A stretch of DNA of 64,000 bases, from the NCBI RefSeq assembly GCF_018919385.1, contig NZ_JAHLMF010000003.1, positions 124,001 to 188,000 on the forward strand. The letters are read 5' to 3'. A program made the position numbers and the translations under genes. This DNA comes from Geomonas diazotrophica. GTDB lineage: Bacteria > Desulfobacterota > Desulfuromonadia > Geobacterales > Geobacteraceae. Of this stretch, positions 41,959 to 50,974 are shown piece by piece. Every line of letters starts with the position of its first letter. Positions within the stretch are counted from its first letter, which is position 1. Below the pieces are notes generated by a model. That model was not told where the DNA came from, made no database searches, and saw only the letters and a program-made list of their open reading frames with translations.

Positions 41959-42378
41959 ATGTTCAACTGGTTCAGGAAGAAGAAAGAGGCGCTGCAGTTC
42001 CCGGATAGCGCCGCCGCCTTCGCACACGCCTGCTCCATCGGCTACACGCCGCTCATCGGCGGCCTGGTTCCGGCACTGGTCGAGGAGTCGGGCGGCTTGA
42101 ACCGGGACGGCGAGCGCACCTTCCTGGTCAGCCTGGCCGCCCCCGAGCGGCCGTTGCAGCTTTGGAGCTGCACCCTGAAGGGTGCGCCAGGATACCCGGA
42201 AGAGGGGGAGTTCATCGGCTTCCGGGTGGTCACCATCGCATCCGACCTCCCCGAGCCCGCCAACCTGATCGGCTACATCGCTTGCCGCCTGGAACCGAGA
42301 CTGGTGCCGGGGAAGGGGTGGGCCGTGGCGCAGAACTACACCCCGGAAAACATCAAGCCCGACTTCCGCCCCATGTAG
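41959..42378 (+). CDS. Hypothetical protein, 139 aa
   Basis: A soluble protein of unknown family starting MFNWFRKKKEALQFPDSAAAFAHACSIGYTPLIGG. The middle looks beta-rich (ERTFLVSLAAPERPLQLWSC) and the end is basic. Without signal or membrane parts. AGGTG precedes the ATG. The longer frame from 41887 starts inside the tatA terminator region and is unlikely. No function can be suggested. Confidence 0.65.
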   Translation: MFNWFRKKKEALQFPDSAAAFAHACSIGYTPLIGGLVPALVEESGGLNRDGERTFLVSLAAPERPLQLWSCTLKGAPGYPEEGEFIGFRVVTIASDLPEPANLIGYIACRLEPRLVPGKGWAVAQNYTPENIKPDFRPM

Positions 42379-42386
42379 GTAAAGGC

Positions 42387-42412
42387 GGGCGAATGATTCT
42401 TCGCCCTACACC
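42387..42412. repeat. R2-family half element
   Basis: GCGGGCGAATGATTCTTCGC with CCTACA: one R2 end only, without its partner, after the hypothetical gene. Confidence 0.7.
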
Positions 42413-42446
42413 CTGACAACGTCAACCCCGATTTCTGCCCATGTCT

Positions 42447-42635
42447 CTATTTCTGAGCCAGCACCAGCTCGGCCGGGACCGGCTCGCTCTCCCAGGTGAT
42501 CTCCGGGTAGAGGGACTTGTCCAGCTTGAGGTAGGTGCCGTCCACCCCCGTTTCCGCCCACCAGCATTCGTTCCCCTTCACCGGGAGCTTATCGAAAAGG
42601 TACAGGTCGTTGTTCTTGTCTCTGGCGAGGAACAT
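42447..42635 (-). CDS. Small hypothetical protein, 62 aa
   Basis: MFLARDKNNDLYLFDKLPVK begins a compact protein with two Trp in a row (CWWAET) and a beta-strand flavour, with no cysteine pair or signal. AAGGAGA lies eight bases before the ATG at 42635, a strong ribosome site that distinguishes it from chance ORFs. Similar small proteins occur widely as unknowns. Confidence 0.6.
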   Translation of the reverse strand: MFLARDKNNDLYLFDKLPVKGNECWWAETGVDGTYLKLDKSLYPEITWESEPVPAELVLAQK

Positions 42636-42676
42636 GGTGCTCTCCTTTTTCCGTGGCGGCCGCAGCCGCAAACGGG

Positions 42677-42711
42677 AAGGCCCTCCCGCTTTGGCAGGAG
42701 GGCCTTTCGGT
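42677..42711 (-). terminator. Probable 3' hairpin of the tol-pal operon
   Basis: Minus strand GAAAGGCCCTCC, a ten-base loop and GGAGGGCCTTC. The T run after it is weak. It sits 20 bases beyond the cpoB stop. Confidence 0.7.
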
Positions 42712-42730
42712 AATCCGTGCTTAGCTTTCG

Positions 42731-43582
42731 CTACTTGATCTTGAACTTGTCTCTGGCGATCTTCGCCTCTTCCGATTTCGGGTGCTCATCCACCAGCTTC
42801 TTCAGGATGTAGGCGGCGCTCTTGCTGTCCCCCAGCTCCCTGAAGGCCATCCCCTGCTTCAGCATGGCGGCCGGTGCCTTCTCCTTGTCCGGGTAGTTCT
42901 TGATGACCTCCTGGAACTCCAGCACCGCCTGCTCGTAGTTCTTCTCCTGGTAGTAGCTCTCGCCGATCCAGTACTGGGCGTTGGCGGCCAGGCTGTGTTT
43001 GGGGTACTGCACGAGGAAGCTGGCGAAGAACTCGCGGGCCTTCGCCCCCTGTCCGGCCTTCAGGGCATCCTGCCCCTGCTGGTAGAGCTGCTCGGGGGAC
43101 TTGAGCGCCGCTGCCGCCTTCGCCTGCTGCTCCTCGATCCCCTTCTCCAGCTTGGTCATGCGCGCCTCGAGCGCGGCCAGCCTCTTGTTCAGGTCTTCCT
43201 TCAAAAGGGCGATGTCGTCGGCCGGTTTCTGCGCCAGGATCCGCACGTCGTCGACCTTGCCGGTCAGAAGCTGCATGTCCACCCTGGCGCTCTCCAGGGT
43301 CGCCTGCAGGTCCGCCCCACCCTTGCGGATGGAGGCCATCTCCTTTTGGTACCCCGCCATGTCCGCCTGCAGCGCCTCCAGGCTCTGCCGGTACCCGGCC
43401 AGGGACTTCTCCACCCCTTCCTTCACCTCGCCGCGGACCTCGTTCAGTCCCCGGTCGAGCGTGAAGAGACGGTTCTTGATCTCATCGTTGTCGCGGCGCA
43501 CAGACTCCAGATCGCTCTGGCTGGCACAGCCGAAAAAGGTCAGCAGAACCAGCGCTCCCAGCGCCCCCCTCGTAAACCACAT
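42731..43582 (-). CDS. cpoB: Tol-Pal system coordinator CpoB (YbgF)
   Basis: A periplasmic protein that links Tol-Pal with cell-wall synthesis. 283 residues. Signal peptide with a lipobox-like end (LLTFFGC). Residues 25-155 are a coiled coil (QSDLESVRRDNDEIKNRLF...). Residues 170-283 hold TPR repeats (QLYQQGQDALKAGQGAKAREFFASFL, NAQYWIGESYYQEKNYEQAVLEFQEVIKNYP). The ATG at 43582 has AAGGAGG upstream. The Cys suggests it is lipid-anchored here, unlike E. coli. Last gene of tolQRAB-pal-cpoB. Confidence 0.92.
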   Translation of the reverse strand: MWFTRGALGALVLLTFFGCASQSDLESVRRDNDEIKNRLFTLDRGLNEVRGEVKEGVEKSLAGYRQSLEALQADMAGYQKEMASIRKGGADLQATLESARVDMQLLTGKVDDVRILAQKPADDIALLKEDLNKRLAALEARMTKLEKGIEEQQAKAAAALKSPEQLYQQGQDALKAGQGAKAREFFASFLVQYPKHSLAANAQYWIGESYYQEKNYEQAVLEFQEVIKNYPDKEKAPAAMLKQGMAFRELGDSKSAAYILKKLVDEHPKSEEAKIARDKFKIK

Positions 43583-43653
43583 GACAAAACCTCCTTTAAG
43601 GCCGGTCGATAAAAAAAGGAGCCCGTAGGCTCCTTTGGGCTGCGTGGCAAACC

Positions 43654-44244
43654 TCACTTCACGACGACGAATTCGTCCCTTCTGTTCTTGGCCCAGGCCG
43701 CCTCGTCGTGCCCGGCGTCGACCGGCTTCTCTTCGCCGTAGCTGATGGTGCTGATCCGCTCGGAGGAGATGCCCAGGTTCACCAGGTAGTCCTTGGCTGC
43801 CTTGGCCCTTCTCTCACCCAGCGCCATGTTGTAGTCGTCCGAGCCGCGCTCGTCGCAGTTCCCCTCGATGCGGATCTTGACCGACGGCTGCTTGCTCAGG
43901 TACTCCGCGTTCCTGGTGAGGAGGTTGCGCGAGTCCTCGGAAAGGTCGGAAGAATCGAAGTTGAAGTAGATCTTCTGCAACAGGCCCTGCAGGTCGCCCG
44001 ACGCCTTGGGCGTCTCGCGGGCCGGCTCCTGCGCCACCACCGGCTCGCGCACCGGGGTCTGCTCGGTGACCGGCGCCTTGGGCGCTTCAGGTCTGGCTTC
44101 CTGGGCCGGCTTGGCTGCTTCGGGGGCGGGGGCCGTGACCGGGGGAGGCGGTTCTTCCTTCACCAGGTCCTTTTTGGCGCACCCTCCCGCTACCAGCGCT
44201 CCCAAACTTAGAACAACGAGGCATCCGGCGATTCTCTTGCGCAT
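43654..44244 (-). CDS. pal: Peptidoglycan-associated lipoprotein Pal
   Basis: The outer-membrane lipoprotein that ties the envelope to peptidoglycan. 196 residues: signal ending GALVAGGC (lipobox), a Pro/Ala/Glu-rich linker to about residue 85, and an OmpA-like domain with FNFDSSDLSEDSRNLL, IEGNCDERGSDDYNMALGERRA and NRRDEFVV. The peptidoglycan-contact NxxD/R residues are there. Start ATG 44244 (MRKRIAG) by signal peptide and SD (GGAG). Confidence 0.95.
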   Translation of the reverse strand: MRKRIAGCLVVLSLGALVAGGCAKKDLVKEEPPPPVTAPAPEAAKPAQEARPEAPKAPVTEQTPVREPVVAQEPARETPKASGDLQGLLQKIYFNFDSSDLSEDSRNLLTRNAEYLSKQPSVKIRIEGNCDERGSDDYNMALGERRAKAAKDYLVNLGISSERISTISYGEEKPVDAGHDEAAWAKNRRDEFVVVK

Positions 44245-44359
44245 TCCCCACTCCTTTTGATCTATGGAATATGGATATCGTGGCTTACCGATGTCCCTTG
44301 AAAAAACGAATGGAAGTATACCCACCTTTTCCAGGTTAGGCAACGGCAATGCCTCGCCG

Positions 44360-45580
44360 TCACCAGTTCACCGACCAGGTCGGGTGGGTGTTCAGCGCCC
44401 GGTCCGGGGATATCCTGGTCTGTCCGCTGCCGTCGGCGCGCATCAGGTACAGCCCCTCGCCGCCGTCCCGGGTCGAGCTGAAGACGATGAAGCGCCCGTC
44501 TGGGGAGTAGCGCGGATGCTCGTTGCTCCCCGCGCTGGTCAACTGGGTGTCCCCGGAACCGTCTGGGTTGATGGCGTAGATCTGGAAGCCCCCTTCCTTG
44601 CGCGCGTAGACGATGCGGTCCCCTTTGGGCGACCAGCGCGGGGTGACGTTGTAGGCCCCGTTGCTGGTGAGACGCCTGAGGTTCCCGCCGTTGGCGTCCA
44701 TCACGAAGAGCTGCGGCTTGCCCAGCCGGTCGGAGACGAAGGCGATCCGGGAGCCGTCGGGAGACCAGGCGGGGGAAACGTCGATGGCGTGGTTGTTGGT
44801 GAGGCGCGCCAGGTCCTTGCCGTTCCGGCTCATCTGGTAGATCTCGGAGTTGCCGTCCTTGGAGAGGACCAGGGCGATCTTGTTTCCGTCGGGGGAGAAA
44901 ACCCCCATGGCGTTCAGGCCGCTTCGGGACGATACGCGCGCCTCCTGCCCGGTGAAGAGCTCACGCCGGTACAGGTCGGGGTTCCCCTTCTTGTAGGAGG
45001 TGTAGATGAGCTCCTTGCCCGAAGGGGCGAAGTCGGGGTAGAGGTTGATCGAGCCGTTGTTGGTGAGCCGCTGCGGGTTATGCCCGTCGTAATCCATGAT
45101 GAAGATCTCCTTGTTGCCGGAGGCCTTGGAGACGTAGGCGATCTTCCCGGTGAAGGGGCCCTTCGCGCCGGTCAGCACGCGCAGCACCTCGTCGGAGAAG
45201 GCGTGCCCCATGCGGCGCAGGTCCTTCAGCCGGCCGCTGTAGCGCTTGGCGACCACCTCCCGGTTCAGCACCTGGTCCACCAGGCGGCACTCGATGATGG
45301 CCGTGTCGCCTTGGACGCCGTAGGCGCTTTTCAGAAGCAGCGCGCTGCCGACCTCGTTCGGGGCGATCTCGAAGGGGCCAGCGATACCGAGGTCGAACCC
45401 GAAGAGCTCGGGGAGCTCGCGCGCCACGTCGGCGGGAATGGAGCCGGAGAGCGCGGTCGTGGGTGCAATGGCCAGCTTCATCTTCCCGGAGGTCGGGGCG
45501 GTGACGTCGAGGTAACTCTCCGCCGCGAAACCCTGCGGGCCCAGAAGCAGTAACGACAGTAGCAGAAGGATTCTTATCAT
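44360..45580 (-). CDS. tolB: Tol-Pal system periplasmic protein TolB
   Basis: A periplasmic beta-propeller that binds Pal. 406 residues; signal peptide to about residue 19 (LLLLSLLLLGPQGFAAE), an N-terminal alpha/beta domain (residues 25-160), then WD40-like repeats each containing PxWSPDGxxI-type sequence (ISPAWSPDGSRIAFVSDR, VTPRWSPKGDRIVYA, EHPRYSPDGRFIVFSSTRDGG). One base separates it from tolA. Confidence 0.95.
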   Translation of the reverse strand: MIRILLLLSLLLLGPQGFAAESYLDVTAPTSGKMKLAIAPTTALSGSIPADVARELPELFGFDLGIAGPFEIAPNEVGSALLLKSAYGVQGDTAIIECRLVDQVLNREVVAKRYSGRLKDLRRMGHAFSDEVLRVLTGAKGPFTGKIAYVSKASGNKEIFIMDYDGHNPQRLTNNGSINLYPDFAPSGKELIYTSYKKGNPDLYRRELFTGQEARVSSRSGLNAMGVFSPDGNKIALVLSKDGNSEIYQMSRNGKDLARLTNNHAIDVSPAWSPDGSRIAFVSDRLGKPQLFVMDANGGNLRRLTSNGAYNVTPRWSPKGDRIVYARKEGGFQIYAINPDGSGDTQLTSAGSNEHPRYSPDGRFIVFSSTRDGGEGLYLMRADGSGQTRISPDRALNTHPTWSVNW

Positions 45581-46336
45581 CTATTTCACCCCTTCAGGCA
45601 TGAAGCGGAACACGCGTTTGTACTGCGAGCGGTTGGGCGGGGGCACCAGTGTCTTGCCTGCCAACGCCACTGCCCGTTGTACGGCCTCGTCGAAGAAGGG
45701 ATCCCCCGACCCCTTTTCGACGCGGTAGTCGATGCTGCCGTCGGGAGCGACCGTGATGGTGGCGATCACCTGCGGCGCCTTGGTCTGCGTGGCGATGACC
45801 TGCTTGAGGGCGTCCCTGAGCCGGGACTGCAGGTACGAGGAATAGTCGCTCCCCGCCTGGTTCCCGGTCGCCCCGGGCATCCCGGTGCGGGCGCTCCCTT
45901 TCTTCCTGAGGGCGTCGATCGCAGCGGCCTGGCGCCGCTCTTCAGCCTTTTGCTGCAGCTTGGCCATCCGTTCGTTGAAGGCCCGGTCCTCGGCCTCTTT
46001 CTGCTGCTGTTCGGTTTTGGCCTGGGATTTGACGGGCGGCGTCTTCGCTGCGGGCTTGGTCGGCAGGGCCATGGCCGGCTTGGGCGCCGCTGGGGCTGGG
46101 GCCGGCGCGGCGGGTGCCTTGGCCTCGGCCGGCGCCGGGGCTTGCGGCATGCCGCTTTGCGGCGCAGCGACCGGCAGCGTCACCATGTCGACGTAGGTGA
46201 CCGGAGATTCGTCCCGACGGAACTCAGGGAGGAAGTGCCAGTTGGCGATGATCAGGAACACGACCAGGTGGCAGACGAGGGAGAGCGCCAGCATCCCCCC
46301 CGGCTTCGGGTAGTTGCGCGTTAACGCGGTCTTCAT
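45581..46336 (-). CDS. tolA: TolA-like protein with TonB C-terminal domain
   Basis: The envelope-spanning link of the Tol system. 251 residues: N-terminal membrane helix (MLALSLVCHLVVFLIIANWHF), an Ala/Pro/Lys region then a helical stretch (KTEQQQKEAEDRAFNERMAKL), and a C-terminal TonB_C domain (VIATITVAPDGSIDYRVEKGSGDPFFDEAVQRAV). Shorter than E. coli TolA (421 aa), with a less extended central helix. Overlaps tolR by four bases. Confidence 0.9.
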   Translation of the reverse strand: MKTALTRNYPKPGGMLALSLVCHLVVFLIIANWHFLPEFRRDESPVTYVDMVTLPVAAPQSGMPQAPAPAEAKAPAAPAPAPAAPKPAMALPTKPAAKTPPVKSQAKTEQQQKEAEDRAFNERMAKLQQKAEERRQAAAIDALRKKGSARTGMPGATGNQAGSDYSSYLQSRLRDALKQVIATQTKAPQVIATITVAPDGSIDYRVEKGSGDPFFDEAVQRAVALAGKTLVPPPNRSQYKRVFRFMPEGVK

Positions 46337-46752
46337 CGGCGTTGCGGGGACTCCGTCACCATGCCCAGGCGCTCCACCCCGGCTCCCTTGATCTGGGCCA
46401 TGACCCGGACCACGTCGCCGTAGGGGACCGCCTGGTCAGCCTTGAGGAACACCTCGCGCTTCTCGCGGCCGGCCAGCATGGTGTTCAGCTTGTCCTTCAA
46501 CTGGTCGCCCGCGACCTCGGTGGAATTGATGAAGGTTTTACCGGACTGCTCGACGGAGACCACCAGGGTGTCCTCCTTGGGCGCCAGCGACTTGGTATCC
46601 GCCTTGGGGAGGTTGACCTGGACCCCCTGCTGCATCATCGGCGCGGTGACCATGAAGATGATCAAGAGCACCAGCATGACGTCGACCAGAGGTGTGACGT
46701 TTATCTGCGACATCGTGCCGCGATCGCCGTTTTCCCTGTTGCCGAACTCCAT
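46333..46752 (-). CDS. tolR: TolR/ExbD biopolymer transport protein
   Basis: An inner-membrane proton-channel partner. 139 residues with one N-terminal membrane helix containing the key Asp (ITPLVDVMLVLLIIFMVTAP, D in PLVDVML) and a periplasmic domain (QVNLPKADTKSLAPKEDTLVVSVEQSGK). Starts three bases after tolQ, ends overlapping tolA. ExbD is the paralogue; the operon assigns it to Tol. Confidence 0.95.
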   Translation of the reverse strand: MEFGNRENGDRGTMSQINVTPLVDVMLVLLIIFMVTAPMMQQGVQVNLPKADTKSLAPKEDTLVVSVEQSGKTFINSTEVAGDQLKDKLNTMLAGREKREVFLKADQAVPYGDVVRVMAQIKGAGVERLGMVTESPQRR

Positions 46753-46755
46753 GGT

Positions 46756-47430
46756 TTATCTCCCCGCGAAGTTGCGCTGTACGATGTTGAGGAATTCGGT
46801 GGAGAAGCTGTCCATCTCCGAGATGAGCACCTTGATCTTGTGCTGGAAGTGGTTGTACCCCATGACGGCCGGGATGGCGGCGACGAGGCCGATCGCGGTG
46901 GCGATGAGCGCCTCGGCGATGCCCGGGGCGACGACCGCCAGGGACGCGGAGCCGCTCTGGCCGATCTTCTCGAAGGCGGTCATGATGCCCCAGACGGTGC
47001 CGAAGAGGCCGACGAACGGTGCGGTGGCGCCGGTGGTGGCCAGGAAGGTGAGGTATTTTTCCAGCCTGGTGATTTCGATGGTGGTGGCACGGCGCAGGGC
47101 GCGGGCGATGTTGTCGACCCCGCCGAGGTCGGTGCTGACGATGTTGGGATCAGCCTTCTCCTCGACCTTCTCCTGCAGTTTCCGCAGCTCGCCGTACCCC
47201 TCCTGGAACAGGACCGTGAGGGGGGAGTGCTCGAAGCGGTCCAGTTGCGAGTTGATGGCGTCGAAGCGCTTGGCTTTCCAGAAGAACTCGAGGAAGCGCT
47301 CGGAGGCGCCGTTGGCGCGGTACACCTGCAGCAGCTTGTAGAAGATGATGCCCCAGGAGACCACCGAGAAATAGAGCAACAGTAAAAGTACCAGTTTTAC
47401 GACCAGGCCGGTCGAAGCAAGCATGCCCAC
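46756..47430 (-). CDS. tolQ: TolQ/ExbB/MotA family proton channel protein
   Basis: Three membrane segments (about residues 8-30, 120-150, 160-190) make the proton channel with TolR. TGATAPFVGLFGTVWGIMTAFEKIG and VAPGIAEALIATAIGLVAAIPAVMGYN are the family signatures. The GTG at 47430 lies six bases after GGAGG; the ATG at 47424 is a near alternative, and a TTG at 47436 touches the SD. First gene of the six-gene tol-pal operon. Confidence 0.93.
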   Translation of the reverse strand: MGMLASTGLVVKLVLLLLLYFSVVSWGIIFYKLLQVYRANGASERFLEFFWKAKRFDAINSQLDRFEHSPLTVLFQEGYGELRKLQEKVEEKADPNIVSTDLGGVDNIARALRRATTIEITRLEKYLTFLATTGATAPFVGLFGTVWGIMTAFEKIGQSGSASLAVVAPGIAEALIATAIGLVAAIPAVMGYNHFQHKIKVLISEMDSFSTEFLNIVQRNFAGR

Positions 47431-47508
47431 GTGCAACCTCCGCGGTTAGATGGAAATCAAACTGGAAAAATATGCTGAACCCTTGGGGAAGTCAACAGGA
47501 AACACGTC

Positions 47509-48288
47509 TTAGTAGCACTCCGGCCTTCTGTCCTGGAAGCAGTTGATGCTCTGGCGCCAGGCGGTGATCTCGGCGGGATCGAGGAGCGCGGTCGGTTCGC
47601 AGTTTTCGTACCCCCCTTCGGCCAGGAGTTCCCCCTTGGGGTTGACGATCAGGGAGGAGCCGAAGAAGTCCAGCTTCCCGATCATCCCGCAGGTGTTGGT
47701 GGCGACCACGAAGAGCTGGTTTTCGATGGCGCGGGCACGGATCAGGGTGCGCCAATGCTCCTCGCGCGGCTTGGGCCATTCCCCGGTGATCACGATGATC
47801 TCGGCGCCGTCCACCGCGAGCCTGCGGGCAAGCTCGGGGAAGCGGAGGTCGTAGCAGATGATGACCCCGATCTTGCCGACGCTCGTGTCGAGCAGACAGA
47901 CGGCATCGCCGCGGTCGAGGTGCCGGTCCTCGTGCATCAGGCCGAAGAGGTGCATCTTTCGGTAGCTTCCCGCGAGCTTGCCGCGGTCGGCGACGTAGGC
48001 GGTGTTGTAGACCTTCTCGCCGTGCGGTTCCGGCAGGCTGCCGATGACGGTCATGGCGAACTCTCCGGAAAGGGCCAGGATGCGCTCCACGAGGGCCGGG
48101 GTCTGCAGGGCCAGCTGGTTCAACTGACGGTAGTCGAAGCCGCAGCTCCACATCTCCGGCAGTACCGCGAGCTCCACGCCATCTGCGGCGAGCCGGCGCA
48201 GTTTCTCGGTGACGTACGCGAGGTTCTTGTCGATGTCCCCCAGCGCTATGTTGAACTGCAGCGCGGCGGCCTTGATGCTCTTCTGCAT
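47509..48288 (-). CDS. Nitrilase-superfamily carbon-nitrogen hydrolase (omega-amidase-like)
   Basis: A 259-residue amidase. The Glu-Lys-Cys triad is visible: E45 in VLPEMWSCGF, the Lys in YRKMHLFG and the Cys in GVIICYDLRFPELAR. The WSCGFDYR environment and ATNTCGMIGK fit the YafV/Nit2-like omega-amidase branch, which hydrolyses 2-oxoglutaramate or similar. Monocistronic. SD AGGGG before ATG. Confidence 0.88.
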   Translation of the reverse strand: MQKSIKAAALQFNIALGDIDKNLAYVTEKLRRLAADGVELAVLPEMWSCGFDYRQLNQLALQTPALVERILALSGEFAMTVIGSLPEPHGEKVYNTAYVADRGKLAGSYRKMHLFGLMHEDRHLDRGDAVCLLDTSVGKIGVIICYDLRFPELARRLAVDGAEIIVITGEWPKPREEHWRTLIRARAIENQLFVVATNTCGMIGKLDFFGSSLIVNPKGELLAEGGYENCEPTALLDPAEITAWRQSINCFQDRRPECY

Positions 48289-48397
48289 GTCCCCTCCTGA
48301 TTGAACTGGGTGCCTGCTCTAGGGCGATTGATCATGCGCCCCCTCTGCTGCGTCTTTGTCCCTTTTTGCCATTGTCAGTGACAAGGCGCCGACGGCT

Positions 48398-48466
48398 GGG
48401 CAAATATTTATTTGCCCCTACGGCGGTGGACGGCCATCTGCACGTAGGGGCGAATGATCATTGCCC
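48398..48466. repeat. R2-family ends in outward orientation
   Basis: GGGCAAATATTTATTTGCCC plus CTACG, 30 bases, then CGTAGGGGCGAATGATCATT plus GCCC. The two R2 ends are reversed relative to copies such as 5749-5855. The rest of the 48289-48654 gap has no feature I can name besides the hemW ribosome site. Confidence 0.8.
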
Positions 48467-48654
48467 TGTCCGATCTCCCCTTAGCGCCACCCTGGTTGAC
48501 CCCTCCGCGAAGGGAAGGAAGCTGACGAAGTTCGGAGTGTAATATTCATCCCGGGGAATTTCAAGCATCTTCGTACAGTTGCGGCGCTTTTACGTGACAA
48601 GAAGAGACGGGATCTGCTAGAACGTTAGCTGGCGGGTAAAGGAGCGCTGCAGCC

Positions 48655-49800
48655 ATGAGAGCAGGTCTATATATACACTTCCCCTTCTGCCTGAAAAAAT
48701 GCCTGTACTGCGACTTCAACTCCACCGCCTGGTCGGGGGACGAACTTTCCGGGTACGTGGAGCTGTTGCTGCGCGAGATGGAGCTGCGCCACGAGGCGCT
48801 GGCGGAGCCGGTGCAGACGCCCACCCTCTACTTCGGCGGCGGTACGCCGTCGCTCATGGCGCCGGAGCTGGTGGGGCGACTGATCGAGCAGGCGGCGCTC
48901 CGCTTCGGGCTCGAAGGTGACGCCGAGGTGACCCTGGAGGCGAACCCGGGTACGCTGACACCGGAGCGGCTCTCCGGCTACCGGGCCGCCGGGGTGAACC
49001 GCCTGTCGCTGGGGATCCAGTCCTTCGAGGAGCGCCTGCTGCAGAGGCTCGGGCGGGCGCACACCGTGCCCCAGGCGCTCGCGGCCTTCGATCAGGCGCG
49101 CCGGGCGGGATTCGACAACGTGAGCATCGACCTGATGCACTCCCTCCCCGGGCAATCCCTGGACGACTGGCGCGCCGCACTCGGCCAGGGGATCGCGCTC
49201 GCCCCCGAGCACGTCTCCGCCTACGCGCTCTCCGTCGAGGAGGGCACCCCCTTCGAAAGGCTCTACGACCGGGGAGAGCTGATCCTGCCGGGGGAGGAGG
49301 AGGCCGCCCGGATGTTCGAGACCACCGCCGAGCTCCTCACCGGCGCCGGCTACCTCCATTACGAGATCTCCAACTTTGGCAGGCCCGGGCGCTTTTCCCG
49401 CCACAACCAGTCCTACTGGAGCCGGTTAAGCTACCTCGGATTCGGCTCCGGCGCGCATTCCTTCTGGAATCCCGACGGCCTGGGGCGCCGCTGGAACAAC
49501 GCCGCCGACCTCGACGACTACCGCGCTGCGATCACCGCCCACCTCCTCCCCGAGCGGGAGCCGGTAGAGCTCTCCCTGGAGGACGCCGTCTCCGAGAGCT
49601 TCTTCCTGGGGCTTAGGGTGCTGACCGGGCTCGAACTTTCCCCTCTCAAGGCCGCCTTCGGCGAAGAGGCGCTGGCCGGCCGGCTGGCGCAGGTGGACGA
49701 GCTGCTGCGGGCGGGGCTCCTGGTCGCTGACGGGGAGCGCATCCGTCTCGCCGACCGCTCGGTAATCATCGCCAACAGCATCTTCTCCCGCTTTCTGTAA
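48655..49800 (+). CDS. hemW: HemW-like radical SAM protein (coproporphyrinogen dehydrogenase homologue)
   Basis: A radical SAM protein of 381 residues, thought to insert or traffic heme rather than oxidise coproporphyrinogen. YIHFPFCLKKCLYCDFNS has the 4Fe-4S CxxxCxxC motif. Others are YFGGGTPSLM, VTLEANPGTL, RLSLGIQSF and HYEISNFGRPG. The N-terminal Cys usual in HemN beyond the cluster is absent, supporting HemW. Starts at 48655 with AAAGGAG ten bases upstream. It precedes hrcA, a common neighbour order. Confidence 0.9.
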   Translation: MRAGLYIHFPFCLKKCLYCDFNSTAWSGDELSGYVELLLREMELRHEALAEPVQTPTLYFGGGTPSLMAPELVGRLIEQAALRFGLEGDAEVTLEANPGTLTPERLSGYRAAGVNRLSLGIQSFEERLLQRLGRAHTVPQALAAFDQARRAGFDNVSIDLMHSLPGQSLDDWRAALGQGIALAPEHVSAYALSVEEGTPFERLYDRGELILPGEEEAARMFETTAELLTGAGYLHYEISNFGRPGRFSRHNQSYWSRLSYLGFGSGAHSFWNPDGLGRRWNNAADLDDYRAAITAHLLPEREPVELSLEDAVSESFFLGLRVLTGLELSPLKAAFGEEALAGRLAQVDELLRAGLLVADGERIRLADRSVIIANSIFSRFL

Positions 49801-49828
49801 AACCGCTTTTATATCGCCAGAGAACCCC

Positions 49829-49857
49829 TTGACAAAGCAAAGGTGCATTGCTAACTT
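49829..49857 (+). promoter_or_regulatory. hrcA-grpE promoter
   Basis: TTGACA (49829-49834), a 17-base spacer and TAACTT (49852-49857), immediately before the CIRCE operator. Confidence 0.8.
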
Positions 49858-49866
49858 GAAGCTCGT

Positions 49867-49893
49867 TTAGCACTCGAACTTTTTGAGTGCTAA
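49867..49893 (+). promoter_or_regulatory. CIRCE operator
   Basis: A perfect inverted repeat TTAGCACTC-N9-GAGTGCTAA, the HrcA binding site. It overlaps the expected start of transcription, so HrcA blocks its own operon until heat frees it. Confidence 0.97.
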
Positions 49894-49914
49894 ACGCTTT
49901 TGAGGACCAAGGCT

Positions 49915-50949
49915 ATGGAAGAGCAACTTTCCGAACGAGGCAAACGCATCCTCGAGGCGGTCATCGAGGATTACATAACGACCGCCGAACCAGTGGGGAG
50001 CCGGACCATCACCCGCAGCCACGCGCTGGCGCTTTCGCCGGCCACCGTGCGCAACGTCATGTCCGACCTGGAGGAGATGGGGCTTTTGACCTCGCCGCAC
50101 ACCTCCGCCGGCCGCATCCCCACCGACAAGGCCTACCGCCTCTACGTCAATTCGATCCTGGAGGCGAAGCAGAACCTCACCGCGGGCAAGCGCGAAGAGA
50201 TCCGCAGGCACTGCCGCATGGCGGGCAAGGATCCCGCCCAGGTGCTCAAGGAGGCGAGCCGGCTCCTTTCCACCACCTCGAGCTACATGGGGGTGGTGAT
50301 GGCGCCGCGCATGGCGGCCAACGTCTTCCACCAGATGGAATTCGTGAAGCTGTCCAGCCACCGCATCCTGGCCATCCTGGTATCGCAGAACGGGACGGTA
50401 CAGAACCGGCTTTTGGAAACGGAGGAGGAGATCCCGCAGGAGGACCTGGTCCGCATGGCCAACTACCTGAACGGGATGCTGCAGGGGCTGACCATCGCCC
50501 AGGTGCGGGAGCGGCTCTTGGCGGAGTTGCAGAGCGAGAAGGTCCGCTACGATTCGCTGATGGCGAAGGCGATCGCGCTTTCCGAGCAGACCATCAGGAC
50601 CGACAGCACCGAGATCTTCCTGGAGGGGCAGGCGAACATCCTGGACCAGCCCGAATTCGCCGACGCCGCCAAGATGCGTGAGATTTTCCGGGCCTTCGAG
50701 AAGAAGAGCCTCCTTTTGGACCTGCTGGACCGCTCCATGCAGGCCGAAGGGGTGCAGATCTTCATCGGCTCCGAGTCGCCCCTGCTCAAGGTTGAGGGGA
50801 TGAGCCTGGTCACCTCCACCTACCTCACCGGCAAGGACACGGTCGGGGTGCTGGGGGTCATCGGCCCGACCCGGATGGGCTACGGCCGGGTGATACCGAT
50901 CGTCGATTATACGGCCAAACTGATCAGCCGCCTGCTCGAAACCGAGTAG
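49915..50949 (+). CDS. hrcA: Heat-inducible transcription repressor HrcA
   Basis: Binds CIRCE and represses heat-shock genes; GroEL keeps it folded. 344 residues with the N-terminal winged helix ([66 protein letters not shown]) and the GAF-like C-terminal half ending [27 protein letters not shown] at 49915; an in-frame TTG at 49900 is close to the CIRCE arm. Confidence 0.97.
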   Translation: MEEQLSERGKRILEAVIEDYITTAEPVGSRTITRSHALALSPATVRNVMSDLEEMGLLTSPHTSAGRIPTDKAYRLYVNSILEAKQNLTAGKREEIRRHCRMAGKDPAQVLKEASRLLSTTSSYMGVVMAPRMAANVFHQMEFVKLSSHRILAILVSQNGTVQNRLLETEEEIPQEDLVRMANYLNGMLQGLTIAQVRERLLAELQSEKVRYDSLMAKAIALSEQTIRTDSTEIFLEGQANILDQPEFADAAKMREIFRAFEKKSLLLDLLDRSMQAEGVQIFIGSESPLLKVEGMSLVTSTYLTGKDTVGVLGVIGPTRMGYGRVIPIVDYTAKLISRLLETE

Positions 50950-50974
50950 CGCGAGAAAAGGAGAGTACAAAGGG